Shown one piece after another: positions 1-9,897 of a stretch of 64,000 bases of DNA. Each line of letters starts with the position of its first letter. Position 1 is the first letter of the stretch. The DNA is taken from positions 362,010,271-362,074,270 of the forward strand of contig NC_080672.1 of NCBI RefSeq assembly GCF_030247195.1. The letters are read 5' to 3'. A program made the position numbers and the translations under genes. Origin of the DNA: Topomyia yanbarensis (Eukaryota > Arthropoda > Insecta > Diptera > Culicidae). A model generated the notes under the pieces. That model was not told where the DNA came from, ran no database searches, and saw only the letters and a program-made list of their open reading frames with translations.

Positions 1-851
1 GACTTGATCATTTGAACAAAAAATAACTTCTTCAATAGCGGTATTGCGACTGTCCAAGACAGATCTACCTATAGATCGCAATTTAATGAAAAGAGAAAGG
101 AAACTCTGTAGCGTCTTGTTCAGTCTGGTATTCGTAAGAGAATGAAAGCCCCTTTCTCTCTCTATTTCTTCTATAGCGATAAGCCACTCGAGTATGGAAT
201 AGCAACGTAGTGAGCACTTTTTGTTAAAAGGTGCCTAAACTAAGCTGGAGAGAGCGGATGTATACGTATAGCACAAACAAGAGCCGCAATCACTGCGAGC
301 TCCGATTGTTTTAAACTACAGTAGAGCTTGTTGTGACCTAGTAGAAATACAACGACGCTATACTCTTCACGGTCAGCTGTAATGAATGCTAATAATATCG
401 TGATCTTTTGTACGACTGTTTAGGAACGGCCGGAGGAGGAGAATAAATATGAAAACTATCGCAACAAATGAATCGCTTTTTCTGGCCTGTTAGTCAACTG
501 TGTGATATACTACTGTCTCGAGATTACGCGCCATTGAACGACTGCAAGATAGTGTAGGACTTGGAGCAATAGTGATAGTTCATCGATCGGGAATGCGGCA
601 ATGGAGTAGAAAATGACATTCTGAAAAAACATATGGTTGGTAGATAACGAAAATTAGTTCAAATAATTTGCACATATGGGAGGAGTTGAAATGCTTCCCT
701 CGACGAACAATGATGTCTCAACTCCCGAATGTACTGAATTATTTAACACTTTCGTGTCCTTTTATCTCGGTCAAATTAAATTTTCCTGCCAATTATCAGA
801 ATTAAGAAACACAAAAAATGGGTTGGATTTTGGTGTTTCCTATTCATCCAG
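1..851. other. unclassified AT-rich DNA
   Basis: I see no gene, RNA gene or recognisable mobile element in this stretch. The short open frames here lack codon structure or recognisable motifs and are treated as chance. Confidence 0.4.
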
Positions 852-1506
852 TCAGTAACTAGCACTGACTTGGGGACAAGTGAATCTAAATTAGTACACA
901 AATTAGCACTAGTTACACACTATATTGAAATAATCATAAGACATACATGACACTTAAAGCAACTGACAAATTTCCAGTAATGTCCCGGGAAGCAAACCGT
1001 GACTGTTTGGATATAGTGTCTAACTAGCAGAGTTAAAATATTCAAATTCATTGAATGAAAATTGATCATATTCAGCCGCATTCATTTTCAATATTCAGTG
1101 GCGCAGCTGAAAACTTCAAACGAACAAACCGCCCATTCATCCGTGTAGATTTTTATTCGTCTCCGATTATTATACGAAGCGACCGTGCAGCAACGAATCA
1201 AACGCATCAAAGTAGGCCCTGGCGCAATGTAAGCGATGATGATTGTTGTTTCATATGCTTTACAGGCATTTGAAAACATTTTCCTAGATAATTAGTGAAA
1301 TTAATATATTGTACGATATTCAACCGAATGAATAACATGGATATTAGAATGAATACCTTTTCTATTCGCGGGTTGCATCAAGTTCATTTTCAGCCGTCAA
1401 AAAAAGAGCTTCGATTATTATTAACTCTGCTAACTAATGTTAATTTGGGAGCTAAGTAGTTTAGATATATCGTCTAACTCGACCACAAGTTGATGCTAGT
1501 TACTGA
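852..1506. repeat. MITE-like element with imperfect terminal inverted repeats
   Basis: The left end (TCAGTAACTAGCA, from 852) is repeated in inverted orientation at the right end (TGCTAGTTACTGA, ending 1506). A second inner inverted pair lies at about 1019-1038 and 1418-1437 (TAACTNGCAGAGTTAA-like). The arms are diverged and no clear target-site duplication is visible, so the superfamily is unassigned and the boundaries are approximate. No coding capacity. Confidence 0.5.
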
Positions 1507-1755
1507 CGAGACGAATTCGAAATACAAAAAAACAACTTATTTTGAGTTAGGTCATGTGCTTTTAATGCACATGTTGGTTTAATCCAATTTTACCCTTTTG
1601 GGAATAAATATTGCATTCAAATACTTTGAAAGAGGAAAAATTGCGAAAACCGCTTATATACGACAATTTTACTCAAAAATGGCCATTTTTCATAAATCGC
1701 ATTTGCGGAACCTCTAGATGATTTTTTTAGAAACTTGATTTGTTCTAACTACAAA

Positions 1756-1983
1756 ACTCGACAAACATATGGTTACGGCCTAAAAGCCAACTGTCAAAAT
1801 CGACTTTGAATGGAAATTCCAGTCAAACCGTTACTAGTCGAAAACAGTTTATGAAAGAGAAAACTTTTCTCTTTCATTTACTACCAATATCTGTGATTGG
1901 CGTGTAACGGTTTGTCCGGAATTTCCATTCAAATTTGATTTTGACAGTTGGCTTTTACGCCGTAATCATATGTTTATCGAGAA
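1756..1983. repeat. 228-bp foldback palindrome
   Basis: Arms of about 80 bp (1756-1837 and 1903-1983) are nearly perfect reverse complements; both contain the run AAAAGCCAACTGTCAAAATC. The centre holds its own smaller palindrome at 1851-1877, with 13-bp arms around a single base. Transcribed RNA would form a long hairpin. No coding capacity. Probably a short foldback-type MITE. Confidence 0.75.
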
Positions 1984-2107
1984 AAGTTCCTAAAATATGT
2001 GTATCTTTATAGGGTTGATCACCATGACTTTTCCAACTTTTCGAACATAGATTATTTTTGGGACAGTATAATATAGTATGTTTCATATTGAGTGATTCGT
2101 AGTTATG

Positions 2108-2350
2108 CTGCCTAGCTCAACCCCCATCAGCAGAAGACAAAAGTTAAGCCCGTAAGGTATTAGGCCTGTTCTAATGACCCTGCCACTTCTATTTTCCGAT
2201 CTGTATGCTTCACATCGTTGCTCACACTCGAGTACTATGGCTCTATATCTCCATAACTTTCCCTAGACAGTAATATTTAGCTAATTCAATGCCGTTAAAA
2301 TGCAAAAAAAAGAAAATGTGACAACATAGTCGAAATAAAAAAGGAAAAAA
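2108..2350 (+). repeat. dispersed ~245-bp repeat, copy A (A-rich 3' end)
   Basis: This segment matches 16113-16359 in the same orientation with moderate divergence. Both copies start near CTGCCTA(A)GCTC and end in an A-rich tract (ATAAAAAAGGAAAAA). The A-rich end and dispersed nature suggest a retroposed sequence such as a SINE, but I recognise no pol III A/B box, so the class is open. Confidence 0.55.
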
Positions 2351-2439
2351 CATATTTCGATTTGAACTTGAAAAAAAAAATTGTTCTGAATCCCTCCGTG
2401 GATTATTTCCGAATTAGTTTTAAATTAAAGGTAAAAGTT

Positions 2440-2852
2440 TCTTTCATCCGATAATGAATAATTCAGCGATGCTTGTTTTTTGTCATAATATTGTTCTATT
2501 ATACACACCGTGTTTTACACATGAAAAATATTTTTGTGTGTTTTCATCATGTAGAAGCTAGTAATAAAAAAGTTTTCCTAACAAGAATTTTTATCATATT
2601 TTCAAAATTCATGCTACCAAAAATTCAATATTCTTATAGAATATAATTCTAAACGCAATTCCAAATCAAAATGCGCATACCGAAAATATCCCAAAAGGTA
2701 GTCGTTTTCAAGATGTTTTAAATTTTGTTCCAAAAAAGAAATTATTTCATTTAATTACAATAGGTTTTTCAAAATGCACACGAAATTCCTTATAAGTTTT
2801 TTCCTGACATGAAGGCGATATTAGTTACCATTTGAAAGTTACAAAAAAGTTG
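2440..2852. repeat. relic arm of the long foldback family
   Basis: AT-rich sequence resembling one arm of the 22-24 kb foldback. Shared features include the segment after GTAGAAGCT (AATAAAAAAGTTTTCCTAACAA), TATAATTCTAAACGC, and the AAGGCGATATT...TTTGAAAGTTAC stretch. Only one arm is present, so it is a solo or truncated copy. Confidence 0.55.
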
Positions 2853-2859
2853 TGATTAA

Positions 2860-3377
2860 CCCTTTCATGCCCAACTTTTTCCTAGCGCATGTAGGGTTTC
2901 AAAATTATTTTTCCTTGAAAACGGTGGGGTCAAGAAACACGAAAAGCCTATTTTTATAAAGATAGGTGCTTCCATGGCAGTGCTAGAAGCTGGTCAATTT
3001 TTACCTTCTAATGCTCAATACAATTCTCCTAGAATAATTACAATAGTCCAATTACGTGGAAACGTAGCCAACGACAGTCTAAATTGATAAGTTTTATCAG
3101 TTTTCAATAATATTTCACCATAACGAAGATATATGCAAAAATCATTTTCCGTCGTCAACGTAAACTGTCCCTGGCAGCACTGCTCCATCGGACTCCAATC
3201 AGACTAATTACAATAACTTCAGTTCTAGAGCTGATCCTTGTAACCGTTAATACTCAAATTAAGGGCAATATTCACATTAATAAGCCTTACTTGTTTTTGT
3301 GAGCAAATCTCGCCACAATCAAAAGTTATAACTGTTTAAAAACGTTGTTGTCCACAAACAACATGGGCATGAATGGG
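2860..3377. mobile_element. TTAA-type (piggyBac-like) MITE, copy 1
   Basis: Terminal inverted repeats begin CCCTTTCATGCCCA and end TGGGCATGAATGGG. TTAA flanks both ends (2856-2859 and 3378-3381), which is the hallmark target-site duplication of the piggyBac superfamily. No transposase is encoded, so it is non-autonomous. A diverged sister copy lies at 36049-36544. Confidence 0.8.
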
Positions 3378-3459
3378 TTAAACTATATGATCTGACGATT
3401 CGACTTTACAGTTTAATCATAAACTTGTAAAAAGGGCGTAATTTACTTTTTATTCGAGA

Positions 3460-3703
3460 ATGTTCCAACTAGAGCTGCAGGGCCCTGTTCTCGGAAGGGC
3501 TCCCCTGTCAACTCACTAGAATTGCAGACGAGACGGAAAGTGTCACCCACCTAACACTGCTTAAGGCCCAATTGCAGTGTGTCGTGATTCTAATCGTGAT
3601 ATTTAGTGTACGGTTCAAATGTGGAGACGCGGAGATTTCATGATCGCGTGGGAACGAGCGTTTATATAGTCGTGCTTGGCTACACGTTTATAAATTTATA
3701 AGC
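3460..3703 (+). repeat. A-module array, copy 1, leading part
   Basis: The start of the A-type tandem repeat seen at 19082, 54648 and 57873. It has the GAGNNTTGTCCAACTGGAGCTG-like leader, TTCTCGGAAGGGCTCC, and the CGTGATTCT..GTGATATT..GTACGGTTCA segment. It is cut by the LINE at 3704. The unit resumes after the LINE and an adjoining MITE at 10494. Confidence 0.7.
3690..3703. repeat. 14-bp target-site duplication of LINE copy 1 (left)
   Basis: The sequence ATAAATTTATAAGC here is repeated exactly at 9885-9898, flanking the LINE. A length of 14 bp is typical of target-primed reverse transcription. The last base C is also the first base of the neighbouring hAT-type MITE. Confidence 0.9.
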
Positions 3704-4009
3704 TCATTCGTTATCGAGCACTCAGTCGAGATAGAAGTCTTTTGTCATCGGTCCGTACACTCTATAGCGACAAATAGTGTTAATCCGCGTTCAAGGTTAT
3801 TGGCACACTCTACGCCTAGTTGAAGTTTCATTATTTTTCCCTTCTTTTGTGTTTCTGTTTCTGAGTACCGTTAGCCGGTCAGTGAAGTGAAGCAGTGTTC
3901 TTTTAGTAAGCCGTCTGGATACCGTTACATACACAAGCTAAGTATTAGTTTTCGTTTCCCCTTCTTGGTTGTTTTAATAACGTGCACTGGGCAATAGGCC
4001 CGTGCAAAA
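3704..4009 (+). promoter_or_regulatory. LINE 5' UTR with presumed internal promoter
   Basis: Both full-length copies begin TCATTCGTTATCGAGCACTC and share about 306 bp before ORF1. I-type LINEs are known to carry an internal RNA polymerase II promoter at their 5' end. That this segment is the promoter is inferred from position; no TATA box is visible near the start. Confidence 0.6.
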
Positions 4010-5332
4010 ATGACTTCCCCTGACGGCGGTTCATCTCAAGGTGAGATGGACGTCGAAATAAAATCGGCTCCCCGGCTCAAGGTATATCCGAGCTCGGCCA
4101 CCGGGCCATTTGTGATCTTCTTCCGGACCAAAGAAAAAAAGTGTTTGAATCTGTTGCAGATTTCTCGAGTTCTGACGGATCGGTATTCGGCCGTGACAGA
4201 AATATCGAAAATTCGCCCTGATAAGCTTCGGGTGGTGGTTAACAGTTCTACTCAGGCAAACGATATTGCTGGCTACGAGCCCTTTACGAAGGAGTACCGG
4301 GTTTATATTCCAGCTAGCAGGGTTGAAGTCAGTGGGGTCGTTTCCGATTCGAGTCTGAATTGCGAGGACCTGCTAAAATATGGGACTGGCTGTTTCAAAG
4401 ACCCCATGCTTAAGCCAGTGAAGATACTGGAATGCAAACGTTTGCATTCAGCATCAGTCGCAGCTGACGGCAAGAAAATATACGTCAACTCAGACTCTTA
4501 TCGGGTGACCTTCGCCGGCTCTGCCCTGCCCAATTACCTCCTCTTTGACAAGGTTCGTCTACCTGTTCGCCTCTTTGTGCCGCGGGTCATGAACTGTACT
4601 AATTGCAAACAATTGGGACACACAGCCTCCCATTGTAGCAATAAAGCCCGCTGTGGGAAATGCGGTGGGAATCATGCGGATGATTCCTGTGGTAGAGATG
4701 TCGAAAAGTGTCTCTACTGTGGGGGAAACCCACATGATCTCCCTTCATGTCCCGCGTACAAACAGCGCGAGGAAAATCTTAAGCGTTCCCTTCAGGGACG
4801 CTCTAAGCGATCTTTTGCAGAAATGCTTAAGATAGCTACGCCACCTGTCTCTACGAACATCTTTACCAACTTGTCTACTGACGAAGGCGACTGTGATGAA
4901 CCCCAGGAGGGAACATCTTCTGCTGTGCCTAGAAGTAGTAGAAAAAGGAAGAACATTTCTTCTTCCAAGCTTCGTCGTAAAGGCCAGAAGGTGTCTCTTC
5001 ATGGTCCCCCTAAAATAACTACTCAAGGAAGTACTGGTGCAAAACCGAAGCAAGTCGCTCCCGGTCTCAGTAACCTGAGCTCAGAAAAGGAGTTCCCAGC
5101 ACTTCCAGGAACATCAAAAACCCCAAGTGTTCCCATATCTCAGCCAGAGAAAGAAAACAGTGCTGGCTTAATAAATTTCTCTGACATTGTGGACCGTATT
5201 CTTACAGCGTTAAACATTTCTGACCCCCTTAAAAGTATCTTGATAAGCTTTCTCCCCGCAGTAAAAACATTTTTGATGCAGTTCACTGCGAAATGGCCCC
5301 TTCTTTCAGCGATTGTATTTTTCGATGGCTAA
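4010..5332 (+). CDS. LINE ORF1: gag-like nucleic-acid-binding protein
   Basis: A 440-residue protein starting at a real ATG (GCAAAAATGA). It is the RNA-binding ORF1 protein that packages LINE RNA into ribonucleoprotein particles. Three zinc knuckles lie in tandem: C196/C199/H204/C209, C215/C218/H222/C227 and C234/C237/H242/C247. A basic, Lys/Arg/Ser-rich stretch follows at about residues 250-350 and a hydrophobic C-terminus lies past residue 390. The N-terminal half has no motif I can name. The stop at 5330-5332 overlaps the ORF2 start. The copy at 44010 differs at about seven residues over the shared length, so the two are recent relatives. Confidence 0.92.
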   Translation: MTSPDGGSSQGEMDVEIKSAPRLKVYPSSATGPFVIFFRTKEKKCLNLLQISRVLTDRYSAVTEISKIRPDKLRVVVNSSTQANDIAGYEPFTKEYRVYIPASRVEVSGVVSDSSLNCEDLLKYGTGCFKDPMLKPVKILECKRLHSASVAADGKKIYVNSDSYRVTFAGSALPNYLLFDKVRLPVRLFVPRVMNCTNCKQLGHTASHCSNKARCGKCGGNHADDSCGRDVEKCLYCGGNPHDLPSCPAYKQREENLKRSLQGRSKRSFAEMLKIATPPVSTNIFTNLSTDEGDCDEPQEGTSSAVPRSSRKRKNISSSKLRRKGQKVSLHGPPKITTQGSTGAKPKQVAPGLSNLSSEKEFPALPGTSKTPSVPISQPEKENSAGLINFSDIVDRILTALNISDPLKSILISFLPAVKTFLMQFTAKWPLLSAIVFFDG

Positions 5333-8300
5333 TTCATCGAACGAGGTCAAGGATTTAATCACTGTTCTACAGTGGAATTGCAGAAGCATTATCCCGAAAA
5401 TCGATTCGTTTAAAATCTTACTAAATAATTTGAAATGCGATGCATTTGCCCTATGCGAGACATGGCTCACTTCAGAAATAACCCTAAACTTCCACGATTT
5501 TAATATTATTCGCTTGGATCGAGAAGACTCTTACGGAGGAGTACTTTTGGGGATCAAAAAGTGCTATTCTTTCAATCGGATCGACCTCCCCTCGACACCA
5601 GGCATTGAAGTTGTCGCTTGCCAAACCAGAATTAAAGGCAAAGACCTTTGCATTGCTTCCACCTACATCCCCCCTAGAGCCTCAGTTAGCCACCGACGGC
5701 TTTGCGATATTGCGGAACTCCTCCCCGCACCGAGGCTAGTTTTAGGTGACTTCAACTCCCACGGCACGGCATGGGGTTGCCTTCATGACGATAATCGATC
5801 TACCCTACTCCATGAGCTTTGCGACAACTTCAATATGACTATTTTGAATACGGGTGAAATGACACGGATTCCTGCCCCTCCAGCGCGTCCGAGCGCCTTA
5901 GACCTGTCCCTCTGCTCGACATCGCTGCGGTTAGATTGCATGTGGAAGGTAGTCTCTGATCCCCACGGCAGCGACCATCTGCCAATCGTAATTAATATTG
6001 CTAACGGTTCAGGGCCACCGAATACAATCAATGTTTCGTATGACCTCACACGAAATATTGATTGGAAGAGCTACGCGTCCGCGATATCCGAAAAAGTAGA
6101 ATCGACACAAGAGCTTCCTCCGGAGGAAGAGTACGGGTTCCTGGCTGGCTTGATTCTCGATACCGCGATTCAAGCTCAGACTAAACGCGTACCAGACGCG
6201 AATTCACGCGGGCGTCCTCCCAATCCATGGTGGGACAAAGAGTGCTCAGACGTGTACGCGGAGAAGGCCGCTGCGTATAAGACCTTCCGGGACGACGGGC
6301 TGCCAGCTAGCTACCGACAGTACGCGATGGCGGAAACGCGCATGAAGAGTTTGATAAAAGCCAAAAAACGTAGCTACTGGCGCCGGTTCGTCGACGGACT
6401 AACGAGAGAAACATCGATGAGCAATCTTTGGAGTACGGCCCGACGCTTACGAAACCGAAACAGTACTAATGAGAGCGTGGAATATTCAAACCGTTGGATA
6501 TTCGATTTTGCCAAGAAGGTTTGTCCGGATTCCGCCCCGGCACAGAAAATCTACCGCGCCGCGTCCCCTCACAATAACGCGAACGAAACACCGTTTTCGA
6601 TGGTGGAGTTCTCACTTGCTCTCTTATCATGTAACAATAAAGCCCCAGGGCCAGACAGAATCAAATTTAACTTGTTAAAGAATCTGCCAGACTCTGCCAA
6701 GAGACGCTTGTTGAATTTATTTAATAAGTTTCTTGAGGGTAATATTGTCCCTCATGACTGGAGGCAAGTGAAGGTCATCGCCATTCAAAAACCAGGAAAA
6801 CCAGCCTCCGACCACAACTCGTATCGACCGATTGCGATGCTGTCCTGTATCCGAAAGTTGTTCGAGAAAATGATCTTGTTTCGCCTCGATAATTGGGTTG
6901 AAGCAAATGGCTTACTGTCAGATACACAATTTGGTTTCCGCAAAGGCAAAGGGACGAACGATTGTCTTGCGTTGCTCTCAACAGAAATTCAAATGGCTTA
7001 TGCTAGCAAAGAGCAGATGGCATCAGTTTTCCTAGATATAAAGGGGGCTTTTGATTCAGTTTCTATCAAAATTCTTTCTGAGAAGCTGCACCAGCATGGT
7101 CTTTCACCGACTCTAAACAACTTTTTGCTAAACTTGCTGTCTGAAAAACATATGCATTTTTCGCATGGTGATTTATCGACATCACGAATTAGCTACATGG
7201 GTCTTCCCCAGGGCTCATGTCTAAGCCCCCTTCTCTATAACTTTTACGTGAATGACATTGACGAATGTCTTGTCAATTCCTGCACGCTAAGGCAGCTTGC
7301 AGATGACGGTGTGGTCTCTATTACAGGTCCCAAAGCCGTCGATCTGCAAGGACCATTGCAAGATACCTTGGACAATTTGTCTGCTTGGGCCCTCCAGCTA
7401 GGTATCGAGTTCTCCACGGAGAAAACTGAGCTAGTTGTATTTTCAAGGAAGCGTGAACCAGCGCAACTACAGCTTCAATTAATGGGTCAAACTATTGCTC
7501 AGGTTTCAACTTTCAAATATCTCGGGGTCTGGTTCGACTCTAAAGGAACCTGGGGATGTCACATTAGGTATCTGAAACAGAAGTGCCAGCAAAGGATCAA
7601 CTTTCTCCGTACAATAACCGGAACATGGTGGGGTGCCCACCCAGGAGACCTGATCAGGCTGTACCAAACAACAATATTGTCGGTGATGGACTACGGGAGT
7701 TTCTGTTTCCGCTCCGCTGCGAACATACATTTCATCAAACTAGAGCGAATCCAATATTGTTGTTTGCGTATTGCTTTGGGTTGCATGCACTCGACCCATA
7801 CGATGAGTCTCGAAGTGCTGGCGGGCGTCCTTCCGCTGAAAAATCGATTTTGGGAACTCTCATATCGATTGCTCATCCGATGCGATATCTTGAACCCGTT
7901 AGTAATTGCAAATTTCGAAAGGCTTGTCGAGCTCAATTCTCAAACCCGATTTATGTCCTTGTACTTCGATTACATGGCACAAAATATCAATCCTTCTTCA
8001 TACTATCCCAACCGTGTCAATCTCTTTCATGCTTCTGATTCAACTGTATTCTTCGACACATCCATGAAAGACGAGATTCGTGGAATCCCGGATCACATAC
8101 GTCCGCAAGTGATCCCAAGCATCTTTCATAGTAAATTTCGAGAAGTCGACTGCAACAAGATGTTTTACACCGACGGGTCAAGCCTCGACGGCTCCACTGG
8201 CTTCGGTATATTCAATCAAAACCTCACCGCCTCATTCAAACTCAATGATCCTGCTTCAGTTTACGTCGCAGAACTTGCTGCTATTCAGTATACCCTTGGG

Positions 8301-9011
8301 ATCATTGATACTTTGCCCACCGATCATTACTTTATTGTCTCGGATAGCCTCAGCTCAATCGAGGCTCTCCGTTCAATGAAACCTAGAAAGCACATTCCAT
8401 ATTTTCTGGGGAAAATCTGGGAGCGCCTGCGTGCTTTGTCTGTAAGATCGTACAAGATTACCTTAGTTTGGGTTCCCTCGCATTGCTCCATTCCAGGTAA
8501 TGAAGAAGCGGACTCTTTAGCTAAGGCGGGCGCTTTACAAGGTGACATATATGAAAGACCAATTAGCTTCAGCGAATTTTTCAGTATCACTCATCAGAGA
8601 ACCCTCGAAAGTTGGCAAACTTCATGGAGCAATGGTGAACTGGGAAGGTGGCTACATTCGATAATCCCTAAGGTATCGACGAAACCTTGGTTCAGAGGGA
8701 TGGATGTGGGTCGGGATTTCATTCGCGTGATGTCTCGGCTCATGTCCAATCACTACACGCTGGACGCACATCTCCGGCGTATTGGGCTCGTGGATAGCGG
8801 TATCTGCGCTTGTGGCAACGGTTATCACGAAATCGAACATATTGTCTGGGCATGCGCCGAGTACTGTTCTGCCAGATCTCAACTATTCGATTCCCTTCGG
8901 GCCCGAGGAAGATCACCCAATGTCCCGGTTCGAGATGTACTAGCAAGCTGCGATATTCTCTACATGTCCCTTATATACACGTTCCTCAAAACCATCAATA
9001 TCCAAATTTAA
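5325..9011 (+). CDS. LINE ORF2: endonuclease / reverse transcriptase / RNase H polyprotein
   Basis: An open frame of 1228 codons from ATG 5325; the frame is open from 5313 but that codon is TTG. It nicks target DNA, reverse-transcribes the LINE RNA and degrades the RNA strand. The AP-like endonuclease (about 12-225) shows N18, E45, GDFN at 141-144 and SDH ending at H218. The RT has FLDIKGAFDS with D571, GLPQGSCLSPLL, and LADDG with the catalytic pair near 660-661; leucine replaces the usual Tyr/Phe before ADD. RNase H has YTDGS (D950), E983, D1007, H1053 and D1063. A Cys/His cluster starts near C1161. All catalytic positions I can check are kept and no internal stop is present. It starts inside ORF1, overlapping by 8 nt. 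Confidence 0.93.
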   Translation: MANSSNEVKDLITVLQWNCRSIIPKIDSFKILLNNLKCDAFALCETWLTSEITLNFHDFNIIRLDREDSYGGVLLGIKKCYSFNRIDLPSTPGIEVVACQTRIKGKDLCIASTYIPPRASVSHRRLCDIAELLPAPRLVLGDFNSHGTAWGCLHDDNRSTLLHELCDNFNMTILNTGEMTRIPAPPARPSALDLSLCSTSLRLDCMWKVVSDPHGSDHLPIVINIANGSGPPNTINVSYDLTRNIDWKSYASAISEKVESTQELPPEEEYGFLAGLILDTAIQAQTKRVPDANSRGRPPNPWWDKECSDVYAEKAAAYKTFRDDGLPASYRQYAMAETRMKSLIKAKKRSYWRRFVDGLTRETSMSNLWSTARRLRNRNSTNESVEYSNRWIFDFAKKVCPDSAPAQKIYRAASPHNNANETPFSMVEFSLALLSCNNKAPGPDRIKFNLLKNLPDSAKRRLLNLFNKFLEGNIVPHDWRQVKVIAIQKPGKPASDHNSYRPIAMLSCIRKLFEKMILFRLDNWVEANGLLSDTQFGFRKGKGTNDCLALLSTEIQMAYASKEQMASVFLDIKGAFDSVSIKILSEKLHQHGLSPTLNNFLLNLLSEKHMHFSHGDLSTSRISYMGLPQGSCLSPLLYNFYVNDIDECLVNSCTLRQLADDGVVSITGPKAVDLQGPLQDTLDNLSAWALQLGIEFSTEKTELVVFSRKREPAQLQLQLMGQTIAQVSTFKYLGVWFDSKGTWGCHIRYLKQKCQQRINFLRTITGTWWGAHPGDLIRLYQTTILSVMDYGSFCFRSAANIHFIKLERIQYCCLRIALGCMHSTHTMSLEVLAGVLPLKNRFWELSYRLLIRCDILNPLVIANFERLVELNSQTRFMSLYFDYMAQNINPSSYYPNRVNLFHASDSTVFFDTSMKDEIRGIPDHIRPQVIPSIFHSKFREVDCNKMFYTDGSSLDGSTGFGIFNQNLTASFKLNDPASVYVAELAAIQYTLGIIDTLPTDHYFIVSDSLSSIEALRSMKPRKHIPYFLGKIWERLRALSVRSYKITLVWVPSHCSIPGNEEADSLAKAGALQGDIYERPISFSEFFSITHQRTLESWQTSWSNGELGRWLHSIIPKVSTKPWFRGMDVGRDFIRVMSRLMSNHYTLDAHLRRIGLVDSGICACGNGYHEIEHIVWACAEYCSARSQLFDSLRARGRSPNVPVRDVLASCDILYMSLIYTFLKTINIQI

Positions 9012-9884
9012 ATGCCCCTATCTTTTCTCTTATTATTCCCAGAAGTGCCCTCTTCCGCCTACCGTACCCCAACGATGGTTTGATACGACTCCAAGACGAG
9101 ACAAAACATCTGTCGAATGAACCAACAACACGAGATCTACAGTACAACATCACACACGCAGCGCGGTATGTTCCCGATCCGTATCTGAGCCGTACTACGA
9201 AATCGTCTGGAGGAACCCCTGCCGGCTCGAGGAAAACCGCCCGGCGTCCCAATACTTGATACATCCGTTCGAATCTGTAATCCTGGCCGTTAATTCCTGA
9301 TGCCGGAAACTGAAAGTTTATATCTCACCCCCCCCCCCCCCCCCCTTCAGCCTTGTCCGCTCTCCCTCCCATGTCTCTGATACACAGATGTATGACTTCA
9401 TCCCCTTCTCCCCTTGAATATATTCCCAAAACTTAAGTGCTTAGTTTTAGTTGATCAATATTTAATCTCGTTAAGAAATGCCCAACAGTACCACTACTTT
9501 AAAATAGCCCTAATTAATTCCCCTTAATCTTGAACCACTCTTTCTAGTTATTTCTAGTTAATAAGCTTGTAAAATGTTCTGCTTAGTTAATAATTAATTT
9601 CTCCTACAATCTCCCTTCTAAAAATCATAAAGTGAATTACTATACAAAGAACACACAAAATGACCCGTCCCCCAAATCTTACGAATATTATATTATACCC
9701 TCTTTTATATGTATAAGTTAGCTGTAAAGTTTTTTTTTAGTTTCATTATATAAAACAAAATAATATTGAAATGTGTAACCCCCTAGTTTTAAGAAATTCA
9801 AAATGTAAAACAATGAAAAAATGGCACCTTTAAGCTAACGCATACGTGCCTTATCAAATAAACAAATTGAAAAAAAAAAATAAA
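9012..9884 (+). other. LINE copy 1 3' UTR and A-rich tail
   Basis: Non-coding. It contains a long C tract at about 9328-9346. A TTAA at 9524-9527 is the empty site matching the insertion in copy 2. A polyadenylation-type AATAAA lies at 9857-9862, just ahead of the A tract that ends the element. Confidence 0.8.
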
Positions 9885-9897
9885 ATAAATTTATAAG

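Larger units (their letters stand above)
3704..9884 (+). mobile_element. full-length I-clade-type non-LTR retrotransposon, copy 1
   Basis: A complete LINE with a 306-bp 5' UTR, ORF1 (gag-like, CCHC), an overlapping ORF2 (endonuclease, reverse transcriptase, RNase H), an ~870-bp 3' UTR and an A-rich tail. It is flanked by a 14-bp duplication (3690-3703, 9885-9898). The RNase H domain behind the RT points to the I/LOA/R1 group rather than Jockey; I favour the I clade from the three-knuckle gag and ORF2 order, without a phylogeny. Both ORFs are open, so this copy may be recent and possibly competent. The second copy at 43702 starts at the same base, which confirms the 5' end. Confidence 0.9.

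Noticed and set aside
5313..5324. ORF2 start at 5313
   Set aside because: That codon is TTG. The first in-frame ATG is at 5325, so I annotate the start there.
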